A stretch of 64,000 nucleotides of DNA, taken from JBCCXZ01 sp965228005 (GTDB lineage Bacteria; Planctomycetota; Planctomycetia; Pirellulales; Lacipirellulaceae). Below are positions 7,792 to 17,539 of this stretch, one piece after another. How positions within the stretch are numbered: position 1 is the stretch's first letter; each line of letters begins with the position of its first letter. Under the pieces are notes generated by a model. The model was not told the DNA's origin. It ran no database searches and saw nothing but the letters and a program-made list of their open reading frames with translations. The stretch covers positions 558,001-622,000 of the forward strand of contig CBDDGV010000004.1 in assembly GCA_965228005.1 (NCBI GenBank). Direction: 5' to 3'. Made by a program: the position numbers and the translations under genes.

Positions 7792-8091
7792 ATGGGTACT
7801 TATATCAGCACAATCCGCTTCAGCGAACAGGGGATTCAGGGAGTCGGCAAGACAACTGCGCGGGCGGCCGAGGTAATCGCGTCGGCGGGGTCGCTTGGCA
7901 TCACGGTCAAGGAGACCTACTGGCTGCTCGGAGAGAGCGACGGCCTGCTGATCTTCGAGGCCCCCGACGACCAAACGGCCTCGGCGTTCTTGCTGCAGAT
8001 TGGAGCCGGCGGGAACGTCCACACGCAGACGGCTCGTGCGTTCACCGCCGCGGAGATGGACGCGGTGCTCCAGAAGGCCAATCTAACCTAA
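7792..8091 (+). CDS. GYD domain-containing protein
   Basis: A 99-residue cytosolic protein that opens MGTYISTIRFSEQGIQG, the start typical of the GYD family (small dimeric alpha/beta proteins of unknown function, related in fold to ferredoxin-like barrels). The start is well set by AGGAGGA eight bases before the ATG; the longer frame from 7741 would run through that site. No catalytic residues are evident. It is monocistronic and followed by a strong hairpin. Confidence 0.85.
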   Translation: MGTYISTIRFSEQGIQGVGKTTARAAEVIASAGSLGITVKETYWLLGESDGLLIFEAPDDQTASAFLLQIGAGGNVHTQTARAFTAAEMDAVLQKANLT

Positions 8092-8113
8092 GCCCAGTTC
8101 CCTCCTTACATTA

Positions 8114-8133
8114 CCGCCCGCTGACGCGGGCGG
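8114..8133. terminator. Hairpin between convergent genes
   Basis: A perfect 8-bp GC stem with a TGAC loop, 22 bases past the GYD stop and on the 3' side of the convergent SDR gene. There is only a short pyrimidine stretch after it and no T-run, so it may act as a bidirectional terminator or an mRNA end protector. Confidence 0.5.
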
Positions 8134-8220
8134 CTTGCTCTGGCGCCCGGCGGCGCGGGCGGCGGCTGGGCCGTCGCCCGGGTCGACCGGTCGTTGCGTG
8201 CGTCGGCGCGTCCCGCCGGT

Positions 8221-9042
8221 TCAGGCGGGCGGGTGCCAGCCGGCGTCTGCCCACAGCGTGCCGCTGACCGCCGAGTTGGCGACCATGAAGCAGATCGCGT
8301 CGGCGATCTCCTCGGGCTTGATCAGGCGGCGGAGCTGCGTGAACGGGAGCACGTGCTTGGCGATGTGCTCCTCGCCCAGCTTGCGGACCATCGGGGTGTC
8401 GGTGAACCCCGGGTGGATGATCCCGCACCGGACGCCGTAGAAGATCGCCTCTTTCATCAGCGTGGCGGCGGCCCCTTCGAGGCCGGCTTTGCTGACGGCG
8501 TAGGAGATCTGGCCCTTGTTGCCCTGGGACGAGACCGAGCCGATGAAGATCACCGCGCCTTGGACCTGCTCCTCGGGCTGCCAGCGCTTCATGCCGCGGC
8601 CGAGGCGGTCTTCCGCGATGCGGACGACCATCTCGATGGCCCAGTAGATGGGTGCGATGAGGTTCACCTCGGTCACCTGCCGGAAGGTGGTGATCGAGTA
8701 GGGCTCGGCGTGCCCGGTCTCCTTGTTGACCTTCACCGCGAGGGAGTCACGGGTGATGCCCGCGGCGGGGATGCAGATGGAGACGATGCCGTGCTCGGCG
8801 CCGACCTCGTCGTAGACCTTGGTCCGGAAGGTCTCGTTGGCGGCGTCGCCGACTTTGGGGATGGCCACCTCCCGGTGGTACTTCTGGTTCATGATCTCTG
8901 CGATCTCGAAGGCGGCGTCGCTGCGGTCGACAAGGACGACCTTGTCGACTCCGCGGTCGGCGAACTCCCTAGAGACCGCTTGCCCGATGCCGCTGGCGGC
9001 CCCGGTGATCAACGCGATCTTGCCTTTGATATCCACGCTCAT
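8221..9042 (-). CDS. Short-chain dehydrogenase/reductase downstream of the phasin
   Basis: A 273-residue SDR with the cofactor motif TGAASGIG near residue 14, NLIAP in place of the usual NNAG-type strand end, and a catalytic Ser...Tyr-x-x-x-Lys (GSVSSQGNKGQ then YAVSK). It is longer than PhaB-type reductases because of about 20 extra residues before the catalytic serine (near RLGRGMKRWQPEE). PAAGITRDSLAVK recalls acetoacetyl-CoA/3-oxoacyl reductases. It follows the phasin gene by 101 bases on the same strand, so a role in PHA monomer supply or breakdown is a reasonable inference. The exact substrate is unknown. Confidence 0.8.
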   Translation of the reverse strand: MSVDIKGKIALITGAASGIGQAVSREFADRGVDKVVLVDRSDAAFEIAEIMNQKYHREVAIPKVGDAANETFRTKVYDEVGAEHGIVSICIPAAGITRDSLAVKVNKETGHAEPYSITTFRQVTEVNLIAPIYWAIEMVVRIAEDRLGRGMKRWQPEEQVQGAVIFIGSVSSQGNKGQISYAVSKAGLEGAAATLMKEAIFYGVRCGIIHPGFTDTPMVRKLGEEHIAKHVLPFTQLRRLIKPEEIADAICFMVANSAVSGTLWADAGWHPPA

Positions 9043-9143
9043 GCCCTCCGTTCACCCAGAGTCGGTTCTCCCAGAGATTGGGGCGGGGCCCGCCTGGGTG
9101 CCGGCGGACCCCGCCCGCGTTACGCTTCTGCGGGGTGAGAAAC

Positions 9144-9575
9144 TCAGCCCGGGTTGGCCGTGAGGAGCTTGGTGAACTTCGCGGCCGTGTCCTGGAAGGC
9201 CGCCACCTGGGAATCGGTGATGTCCTTCATGCAGTCGATGGTCTTGCGGCAGAGCTGCTCAGACCGCCGACGGTACTCTTCGGGGCTGGTGGCCTCGGTG
9301 ATCTTCAACGCCGCGTCGAGCGACTCGACCGACGCTTTGTACTGCTGGTCGAGCACCTCGCGGTGCTTGGCGGCCAGCTCGGAGACCGTCTCGCTCCAGT
9401 CCTTTTGGAACTTCTGGGCGCGTTCGACCCAGGCGGGCTGCGACGTGGGGGCCCCGGGCCACATGCTGGCCCATTGCTGGAAGGCTTCCTGCTGCAGCTT
9501 GAGGTTGGCCTCGGCCACCTTGCGGATGTTCTGGAACACGTCCTCAAACAAGCCGTTACCTTCTGCTTTCGACAT
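9144..9575 (-). CDS. Phasin-family protein (PHA granule coat)
   Basis: A 143-residue, almost wholly helical protein with no signal peptide. It has an amphipathic segment (LFEDVFQNIRKVAEANLKL) and a later helix KFQKDWSETVSELAAKHREV, the pattern of phasins, which coat polyhydroxyalkanoate granules and control their number. Phasin sequences are weakly conserved, so the call leans on context: it is divergent from the PHA regulator PhaR across a 311-bp regulatory gap, and co-directional with an SDR. Two cysteines near residue 109-115 are unusual in a granule coat protein. Regulation by PhaR is expected. Confidence 0.78.
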   Translation of the reverse strand: MSKAEGNGLFEDVFQNIRKVAEANLKLQQEAFQQWASMWPGAPTSQPAWVERAQKFQKDWSETVSELAAKHREVLDQQYKASVESLDAALKITEATSPEEYRRRSEQLCRKTIDCMKDITDSQVAAFQDTAAKFTKLLTANPG

Positions 9576-9886
9576 CGTACTTTCCTCCAGTGGAAGGGTC
9601 CCGCTTAGGAGGGTCCCGCGCGGGACGGACTCTAGATTGGCTCACCCCACGGCGGGGTGTGGAGTCGTTGGGTCTCTTACCCAATCTTCGCCCTGAGTCG
9701 GGCCAGGGTCAAGCCTTTTTTGCTGCATAAGCACAAATTTCCAAAATCGGTATAATTCTGCATGTTTTTGCGCTTCAGAGGGCGATTCTACACGATAGAA
9801 TGTGTTAGTGCAGCATGCAGTTGGTGCACTCGCACAACTCCTCCGGTTCCGCGGGGCGGAACCCCAATCCGATGGGAAGGTGAGCG
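9576..9886. promoter_or_regulatory. Divergent phasin/phaR control region with TGC-rich sites
   Basis: The gap holds a perfect TATAAT at 9751-9756 facing phaR, CTGCATAAGCAC at 9723-9734 (one base off the CTGC-N4-GCAG site described for PhaR of Paracoccus), and a TGC-rich block at 9808-9829 with GTGCAG, ATGCAG and GTGCAC. The first candidate is upstream of the -10 and the second downstream, an arrangement that suits autorepression. On the minus strand TTGACC (9712-9707) could serve as a -35 for the phasin. The middle is AT-rich compared with its surroundings. Confidence 0.55.
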
Positions 9887-10423
9887 ATGGCCGAGCCCGA
9901 GGTCGTTCACATCAACCGGTACCCCAACCGGCGGTATTACAATCGCACCGCCAGCAAGTACATCTCGCTGGAAGACATCGAGCGCCTGGTGGTCGAGGGC
10001 AAGCGGGTGGCGATCCGCGACAACCAGACGAAGGAGGACATCACCCGGAGCGTGCTCGCCCGCATCTTGCTCGAAAGGCAGCCGGACAAGATGCTGCTGT
10101 TCCCGTCGGACATGCTGCATTTCATCCTGCGGGCGAACGAAGTCTCGACCGGATTCCTGAAGGACTATTTCCGGCACTCGCTCACGTATCTAGATTATCT
10201 GTCAACACACAACCCGGCGGCGTCGACGCTGGTGAAGCCGATGCACTGGGTGAAGGCCTGGCTGGACGGCATCGGCTCGGCGGCCGTGGGCACGCCCGGG
10301 GAGGGTGGGAAGACGAACGGGGCGCCGGTGGCGGAAGAGCCTAGCGAGCACGAGGTAGAACTCGAGCAGCGCGTCCAGGAACTCGAAGAGCGCATCCAAC
10401 AGCTCGAGGGCGAGAGGGTGTAG
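9887..10423 (+). CDS. phaR: Polyhydroxyalkanoate synthesis repressor PhaR
   Basis: A 178-residue DNA-binding regulator. The N-terminal domain (residues 5-65) reads INRYPNRRYYNRTASKYISL and is the highly conserved PHB-accumulation regulator DNA-binding domain; FPSDMLHFILRANE and the stretch to residue 110 form the second PHB-accumulation domain. The C terminus (about 145-178) is a Glu-rich coiled coil. The family binds nascent PHA, which releases it from phasin and phaR promoters. It is divergent from the phasin gene and precedes pccB by 50 bases on the same strand, which suggests it may be cotranscribed with the propionyl-CoA carboxylase genes. Confidence 0.92.
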   Translation: MAEPEVVHINRYPNRRYYNRTASKYISLEDIERLVVEGKRVAIRDNQTKEDITRSVLARILLERQPDKMLLFPSDMLHFILRANEVSTGFLKDYFRHSLTYLDYLSTHNPAASTLVKPMHWVKAWLDGIGSAAVGTPGEGGKTNGAPVAEEPSEHEVELEQRVQELEERIQQLEGERV

Positions 10424-10473
10424 GTCTGCACCGTCCGCCGCAAAAGGAGTGAAGGCCGCCAGGCCGACCCGCT

Positions 10474-12006
<1,533 letters not shown>

Positions 12007-12060
12007 CGAGGTCCTCGTTCGGAGGGTGCGGCCGGCTCCCGTGTGGCGCAAGGCGGTGCG

Positions 12061-14061
12061 ATGTTTAAGAAGATCCTGATTGCCAACCGCGGCGAGATCG
12101 CTTGCCGGGTGATGAAGACCGCCCGGCGGATGGGCATCGGCACGGTTGCCGTCTACTCCGACGCCGACAAGGAGGCGCTGCACGTGGAGATGGCCGACGA
12201 GGCCTACCGCGTCGGCCCGCCGCCGGTGGTCGAGAGCTACCTGAACATCGACGCGATCGTGCAGGCGTGCCGCGACTCGGGCGCCGAGGCGGTGCACCCC
12301 GGGTACGGTTTCCTCTCGGAGAACACGGCCTTCGCCGAGAGGCTGCAGTCTGAGGGCATCGTGTTTGTGGGCCCGTCGGCCCACGCGATCCGCAGCATGG
12401 GCGACAAGATCGCGTCGAAGAAACTCGCCGACGAGGCGGGCGTGAACACCATCCCCGGGTACACCGGTGTTGTGGAGGGGCCGGAACACGCGGTGCAGAT
12501 CGCGGCGGACATCGGTTACCCGGTGATGATCAAGGCGAGCGCCGGGGGCGGCGGCAAGGGGATGCGGATCGCCCACAACGAGGGCGAGTGCCGCGACGGC
12601 TTCGAGCGGGCGACCAACGAGGCCGAGACCGCCTTCGGCGACGGCCGGGTGTTCCTCGAGCGTTACATCACCACGCCCCGGCACATCGAGATCCAGGTGC
12701 TGGCGGACGGGCACGGCAACACGGTCTACCTGTTCGAGCGGGAATGCTCGCTGCAGCGTCGGCACCAGAAGGTGATCGAGGAGTCGCCCTCCCCCCTGCT
12801 GGACCAAGCGACCCGCGAGGCGATGGGCTCCCAGGCCGTGGCGCTGGCCAAGGCGGTCGACTACCAGTCGGCGGGCACGGTGGAGTTTGTCGTCGACGCG
12901 GACAAGAACTTCTTCTTCTTGGAGATGAACACCCGTTTGCAGGTCGAGCACCCCGTGACCGAGTTCGTGACGGGGGTGGACCTCGTGGAGCTGATGCTCC
13001 GCGTCGCGGCGGGCGAGGCGCTGCCGTTCAAGCAGGCCGACCTGAAGCAGACCGGTTGGGCGATCGAGTCGCGCGTGTACGCCGAGGACCCCATGCGGGG
13101 GTTCCTGCCCTCGGTCGGTCGGCTGGTCCGGTTCAGCCCGCCGCCGGAGTCGGTTTCGGTGCGGGTCGACACGGGCGTGGGCGAGGGCGACGAGATCTCG
13201 ATCTACTACGACCCGATGATCGCCAAGCTGATCACCTACGGGCCGAACCGCGAACGGGCGATTGCCGAGATGCGGAAGGCGCTCAACCGCTTCTACATCA
13301 GCGGGCTGTCGCACAACATCAGCTTCCTGGCGGCGTTGGTCGAGCACCCGCGGTTCCGCGACGGCCGGATGACGACCACGTTGATCGGCGAGCAGTACCC
13401 CGACGGGTTCCAGCCCGACGAGGAGGTGCACGACGAGCCGAAGCTCTTGATCGCGGTGGCCGCGACGGTCCACCGGCGGTACATGGAACGGGCGGCCCGG
13501 ATCAGCCACCAGGTGCCCGGCTACGAGCGCCGCGTGCCGCAGGACTGGGTGGTGATGATGGGCGGCGAGCAGCACTCGGTGAGCGTGTCGCGCGCCGAGT
13601 CGGGCCGCGGGTACCGCGTGACCTACGCCGGCGAACCGATCATGGTGGTCACCGACTGGCAGTTTGGCCAGCCGCAGTTCGAGGGGACGATCAACGGCGA
13701 GGAGGTGAGCCTGATCATCGAGCGGCACAACCTCGTCTACAGGCTGCTGCACTGGGGCGCCCAGGTCGACGTGATGGTGCTGACCGCGCGGGCGGCCGAG
13801 CTGCTAGCCAAGATGCCGGTGAAAGAGCCGCCGGACATGTCGAGGTTCCTGGTGTCGCCGATGCCGGGGCTGCTCGCCGAGCTGCGGGTCGCCGTGGGCG
13901 ATGAGGTGAAGAGCGGCCAGGAGGTGGCCGTCGTCGAGGCGATGAAGATGGAGAACGTGCTCCGGGTGGAACGCGACGGCCGGGTCAGCCAGGCGCTGGC
14001 GGGGGTGGGCGACACCCTGGCGGCCGATCAGCCCATTCTGGAGTTGGACACGGACGCCTGA
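12061..14061 (+). CDS. pccA: Acetyl/propionyl-CoA carboxylase alpha subunit (biotin carboxylase + biotin carrier)
   Basis: A 666-residue subunit. FKKILIANRGEIACRV at the start, the ATP-grasp loop KASAGGGGKGMRIA near residue 160, and FLEMNTRLQVEHPVTE near residue 290 show the biotin carboxylase. The C-terminal carrier domain has the biotin-accepting Lys629 in EAMKMEN. The region between (about 460-590) is the domain that docks on the beta subunit. I start at the ATG 12061; an in-frame GTG at 12043 would add six residues without family support. It pairs with pccB upstream and needs biotin ligase, encoded at 34471-35277. Confidence 0.92.
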   Translation: MFKKILIANRGEIACRVMKTARRMGIGTVAVYSDADKEALHVEMADEAYRVGPPPVVESYLNIDAIVQACRDSGAEAVHPGYGFLSENTAFAERLQSEGIVFVGPSAHAIRSMGDKIASKKLADEAGVNTIPGYTGVVEGPEHAVQIAADIGYPVMIKASAGGGGKGMRIAHNEGECRDGFERATNEAETAFGDGRVFLERYITTPRHIEIQVLADGHGNTVYLFERECSLQRRHQKVIEESPSPLLDQATREAMGSQAVALAKAVDYQSAGTVEFVVDADKNFFFLEMNTRLQVEHPVTEFVTGVDLVELMLRVAAGEALPFKQADLKQTGWAIESRVYAEDPMRGFLPSVGRLVRFSPPPESVSVRVDTGVGEGDEISIYYDPMIAKLITYGPNRERAIAEMRKALNRFYISGLSHNISFLAALVEHPRFRDGRMTTTLIGEQYPDGFQPDEEVHDEPKLLIAVAATVHRRYMERAARISHQVPGYERRVPQDWVVMMGGEQHSVSVSRAESGRGYRVTYAGEPIMVVTDWQFGQPQFEGTINGEEVSLIIERHNLVYRLLHWGAQVDVMVLTARAAELLAKMPVKEPPDMSRFLVSPMPGLLAELRVAVGDEVKSGQEVAVVEAMKMENVLRVERDGRVSQALAGVGDTLAADQPILELDTDA

Positions 14062-14080
14062 CGCCGTCTTGCGGTTCCGC

Positions 14081-15292
14081 TCACGCTTCGGCCAGGCACC
14101 GCAGCGCCTGCTGCGCGATCTCCAGTTCTTCGTTCGCGGGTATCACCAGCACTTTCACGGGGCTGTCGTCGGTGCTGATGTCGCGCGGCTCGCCGTTGGG
14201 GGCGTCGTTCTTGGCGTGGTCGAGGCGGATGCCGAGGTGCCCCAGATCGGTGCAGGCCTGCCGGCGGACGGGGGCGGCGTTCTCGCCGATGCCGCCGGTG
14301 AAGACCACCGCGTCGAGGCCCGGCAGCACCGCGGCGTAGCCGCCGATGTACTTCCGCACACGGTAAGAGAAGACGGCCAGCGCCAGTTCGGCGGCGGGGT
14401 CTCCCGCGGAGGCGCGGCCGGCGACATCGCGCATGTCGTTGGCTCCGCAGAGGCCCTTGAGGCCGCTCTCGCGGTGCAGCATGCGTTCGACCTTCTCGAC
14501 GGAGAACCCTTCCGCCTGGGCGAGCTGGAGGACGACGCCGGGGTCGAGGTCGCCGCAGCGGGTGCCCATCACGAGCCCTTCCAGGGGGGTCATGCCCATG
14601 GACGTGTCGAGGCTGCGTCCGCCGCTGACGGCGCAGGCACTGGCCCCGTTGCCCAGGTGCAGCACGACGACGTTGACCTCGTCGTGCGGCCGGCCGAGCA
14701 TCCGGGCGGCGTCTTTCGAGGCGTGCTCGTGCGACGTGCCGTGGAAGCCGAACCGGCGGACGCCGTGCCGGTCGGCCACGTCGACCGGCAACGCGTAGCG
14801 GTAGGCGTGCTCGGGCACGGTGTGGTGGAAGGCGGTGTCGAAGACGGCCACCTGCAGGGCGTCGGGCCAGAGGGCGGTGGTGATCTCGATGCCGGTGAGG
14901 TTCGCGGGCATGTGCAGCGGGGCGAGGCGGGTGAACTCGGCCATGCGGGCGAGGACCGACTCGTCGATGGCGACCGGGCCGCTGAACCCCGAGCCGCCGT
15001 GGGCAACGCGGTGGCCGACGGCGGCGATCTCGATTCCCTCGCCCCCGGCGGGGCTCTCTTCCAAGCGGCGTGCGATGCGCTCGACCCCCGAGCGGTGGTC
15101 GGGGATGGGGGTCTCGTCGACGAGTTCTTCGGGTGGGCCGCCCGAGGTCTGGCCGCGGTGCACGTGGCGGGAGCCGTCCTGGCCGAGGCGCTCGATGATG
15201 CCCTCGGCCAGTTCGCTGCTGGCGTCGGCGTTGTAGAGGCTGTACTTGATCGACGAGCTGCCGCAGTTGATGACGAGGACCGCTCCGGCCAT
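14081..15292 (-). CDS. ackA: Acetate kinase
   Basis: A 403-residue ASKHA-fold kinase converting acetyl phosphate plus ADP to acetate plus ATP. VLVINCGSSSIKYSL at the N terminus, VAHGG near residue 95, FHGTSHE (about 177-183), HLGNGAS and the late FTGGIGEN motif are all present. The length is typical. It lies 11 bases after pta on the same strand, the classic pair, and closes the long minus-strand run. Propionyl phosphate is a common side substrate of this family, which would link it to the propionyl-CoA genes. I start at MAGAVLVI; the frame is open further upstream only because of GC-rich composition across pta. Confidence 0.95.
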   Translation of the reverse strand: MAGAVLVINCGSSSIKYSLYNADASSELAEGIIERLGQDGSRHVHRGQTSGGPPEELVDETPIPDHRSGVERIARRLEESPAGGEGIEIAAVGHRVAHGGSGFSGPVAIDESVLARMAEFTRLAPLHMPANLTGIEITTALWPDALQVAVFDTAFHHTVPEHAYRYALPVDVADRHGVRRFGFHGTSHEHASKDAARMLGRPHDEVNVVVLHLGNGASACAVSGGRSLDTSMGMTPLEGLVMGTRCGDLDPGVVLQLAQAEGFSVEKVERMLHRESGLKGLCGANDMRDVAGRASAGDPAAELALAVFSYRVRKYIGGYAAVLPGLDAVVFTGGIGENAAPVRRQACTDLGHLGIRLDHAKNDAPNGEPRDISTDDSPVKVLVIPANEELEIAQQALRCLAEA

Positions 15293-15303
15293 GTCGTTGT
15301 TTC

Positions 15304-17433
15304 CTAGGCCGGCGCTAGCCGGGCCTGCTTCATCATGTGCGCCTGGACGGCGGTGATGGCGACGGTGTTGACGATGTCGTCGACCGTGCAGCCGCGGCTG
15401 AGGTCGTTGACGGGCTTGCGGAGGCCCTGCAGGACGGGCCCGACCGTGACCGCCCCCGCGGTGCGCTGCACCGCCTTGTACGTGTTGTTCCCGGTGTTGA
15501 GGTCGGGGAAGACGAACACGGTGGCCCGGCCGGCGACCTCGCTCTCGGGCAGCTTGGTCTTGGCGACGCCGGCGTCGACGGCCGCGTCGTACTGGATGGG
15601 GCCCTCGATCTTCAGCTCGGGCCGGGCCTGGCGGGCGAGCTCGGTGGCCTCGCGGACGCGGGTCACGTCGTCGCCGTGCCCGGAACGGCCCGTGGAGTAG
15701 GAGAGCATGGCCACGCGGGGCTCGATGCCGAACATCACGGCGGTGTCGGCCGACGAGATGGCGATGTCGGCCAGCTCGCGGGCGTTGGGCTGCGGGTTGA
15801 TGGCGCAGTCGGCGTAGACGAGCACGCGGTCGGCGAGGCACATGAACAAGGCGCTGGAACAGATGGAGTACTCCTCGAGCGTCTTGATGATCTGGAACGC
15901 GGGGCGGATGGTGTTGGCCGTGGTGGTGGCGGCGCCGGAGACCATGCCGTCGGCGATGTCGTTGTAGATCATCATCGTGCCGAAGTAGTTGACGTCGATC
16001 ATCGTGTCGCGGGCGACGTCCATCGGCGTGCCCTTGTGCTTGCGGATCTCGACGAACTGCTCGGCGAAGCCCTCGCGGAGGTCGGAGATTGCCGGGTCGA
16101 TGATGGAAGTCGGGCCGAGGTCGAGACCCAGGGAGGCGGCGTGGGCGCGGACCTCCTCTTCCGAACCGAGCACGGTGAGGTCCGCCACGTCCCGGCGGAC
16201 GAGCCGCTCGACCGCGCGGAGCACGCGTTCGTCGTGGCCCTCGGGCAGGACGATGTGCTGGCGGTTCTCCTTGGCCTTGGTGACCAGGTCGTACTGGAAC
16301 ATCAGCGGCGTGACGCCCGCGGAACGCGCTACCGAGATGCGGTTGGTGAGTTCTTCGAGTTTGACGTGGGACTCGAACAGCCCCTCGGCGGTTTCGACCT
16401 TGCGGTGGTTGTCGGGGGTGATCGCGGCGCGGACCGTGTCGATGCGCATCGTGGTGTCGTGCGTATCGGAGTCGACCATCACGATGGGCATCGGGGCGCG
16501 GGCGTATCCGTGGATGAGCCGGCTCACCTCGGGGGCGGGCTCGAGGCCGCCGGTGAGGACCATCCCGGAGATGGTGGGGTAGACGCCGGAGTAGACCGAG
16601 GCGAGGCAGCCGAGGATGATGTCGGCCCGGTCGCCGGGGACGATGATGAGGCTGCCCTCCTCGACGCGCTTGAGGAAGTTGGGGAGCTGCATCGCGGCGA
16701 TCTTGTAGTCGAGCGCCTCGGCCATCAGGCCATTGGATTCGGGGGTGATCAGTGTGCCGTGGAGGGCCTCGACGATCTCTCTGATGGTGGGGGCGGCGAG
16801 CTGGCTGCGTTCGGGGATCACGTAGGCGGGGTCGTCCTCGGGCCAGCCTTTGCGGAGCAGCTCGGTGACGGCTTCGAGCTGATTCTCGTCGACGCGGTTG
16901 AGGATCGATGCGGCGACGGTGCAGTGCTCCTGGATGAAGGCCCGTCGGGCGGCGAGCATCACGTCGACGATGTCTTCTGGGGTCGGCTCGTTCTCTCCCG
17001 GGGAGGCGCGGCCGCTGCCGACTATGACGACCGGGCAGCCGAGCTGCGCGGCGATCTCGGCGTCGAAGCTGTACTCGAAAGCGGAGCTGATGCCGCTGAA
17101 GTCGGTGCCCTCGCAGAGGATGAACTCGCACTCCGACTCAAGATCTTTGTACTTGTCGACGATGATCCGCATCAGCTCGTCCTGCCGGCCGGCGGAGACG
17201 AGGTCGAGTGCTTCCTCGTACGTGACGGCGTAGTGCCGGTCGTAGGCGAAGCGGAGCGAGTACTTCGAGCGGATCAGCTCGATGTCTGGGTCGATGCGGT
17301 CTCCGCCGCGGATGACGGGGCGGAAGAAGCCGAGGCGGTCGACGTGGCGGAAGATCAGCCGCGCCAGCCCGAGGGCGATGATCGACTTGCCGGTGGCCGG
17401 TTCGACCGCGGCGATGTAGAGGTTGTCGGACAT
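15304..17433 (-). CDS. pta: Phosphate acetyltransferase, long form
   Basis: A 709-residue enzyme that exchanges CoA for phosphate on acetyl-CoA. The N-terminal half holds an AAA-type dethiobiotin-synthetase-like domain (NLYIAAVEPATGKS as P-loop, near residue 5-17) and a DRTGG-like domain (about 215-320); the C-terminal catalytic domain starts near residue 385 with HIVLPEGHDERVLRA and contains GMVSGAATTTANTIRP around residue 480. This is the long regulated form, as in E. coli. It sits between the sodium-pump genes and ackA. Together with ackA it can yield ATP from acetyl-CoA or, probably, propionyl-CoA. Confidence 0.95.
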   Translation of the reverse strand: MSDNLYIAAVEPATGKSIIALGLARLIFRHVDRLGFFRPVIRGGDRIDPDIELIRSKYSLRFAYDRHYAVTYEEALDLVSAGRQDELMRIIVDKYKDLESECEFILCEGTDFSGISSAFEYSFDAEIAAQLGCPVVIVGSGRASPGENEPTPEDIVDVMLAARRAFIQEHCTVAASILNRVDENQLEAVTELLRKGWPEDDPAYVIPERSQLAAPTIREIVEALHGTLITPESNGLMAEALDYKIAAMQLPNFLKRVEEGSLIIVPGDRADIILGCLASVYSGVYPTISGMVLTGGLEPAPEVSRLIHGYARAPMPIVMVDSDTHDTTMRIDTVRAAITPDNHRKVETAEGLFESHVKLEELTNRISVARSAGVTPLMFQYDLVTKAKENRQHIVLPEGHDERVLRAVERLVRRDVADLTVLGSEEEVRAHAASLGLDLGPTSIIDPAISDLREGFAEQFVEIRKHKGTPMDVARDTMIDVNYFGTMMIYNDIADGMVSGAATTTANTIRPAFQIIKTLEEYSICSSALFMCLADRVLVYADCAINPQPNARELADIAISSADTAVMFGIEPRVAMLSYSTGRSGHGDDVTRVREATELARQARPELKIEGPIQYDAAVDAGVAKTKLPESEVAGRATVFVFPDLNTGNNTYKAVQRTAGAVTVGPVLQGLRKPVNDLSRGCTVDDIVNTVAITAVQAHMMKQARLAPA

Positions 17434-17539
17434 TTTCTACGACTCCTGGCGGTGTGGCCGCCCGGGGGGAGGGGCGGCGTTCCAGGCGACAAGGCGGGGG
17501 CGGCGTTGGCCGCGGGTTCGGTCGGTTTTTCCTTTGCTC

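Noticed and set aside
14081..17131. Very long frame that would fuse about 600 residues to acetate kinase
   Set aside because: The extra part is an Arg/Pro-rich reading of pta in the wrong frame. AckA begins normally at MAGAVLVI, 11 bases after pta.
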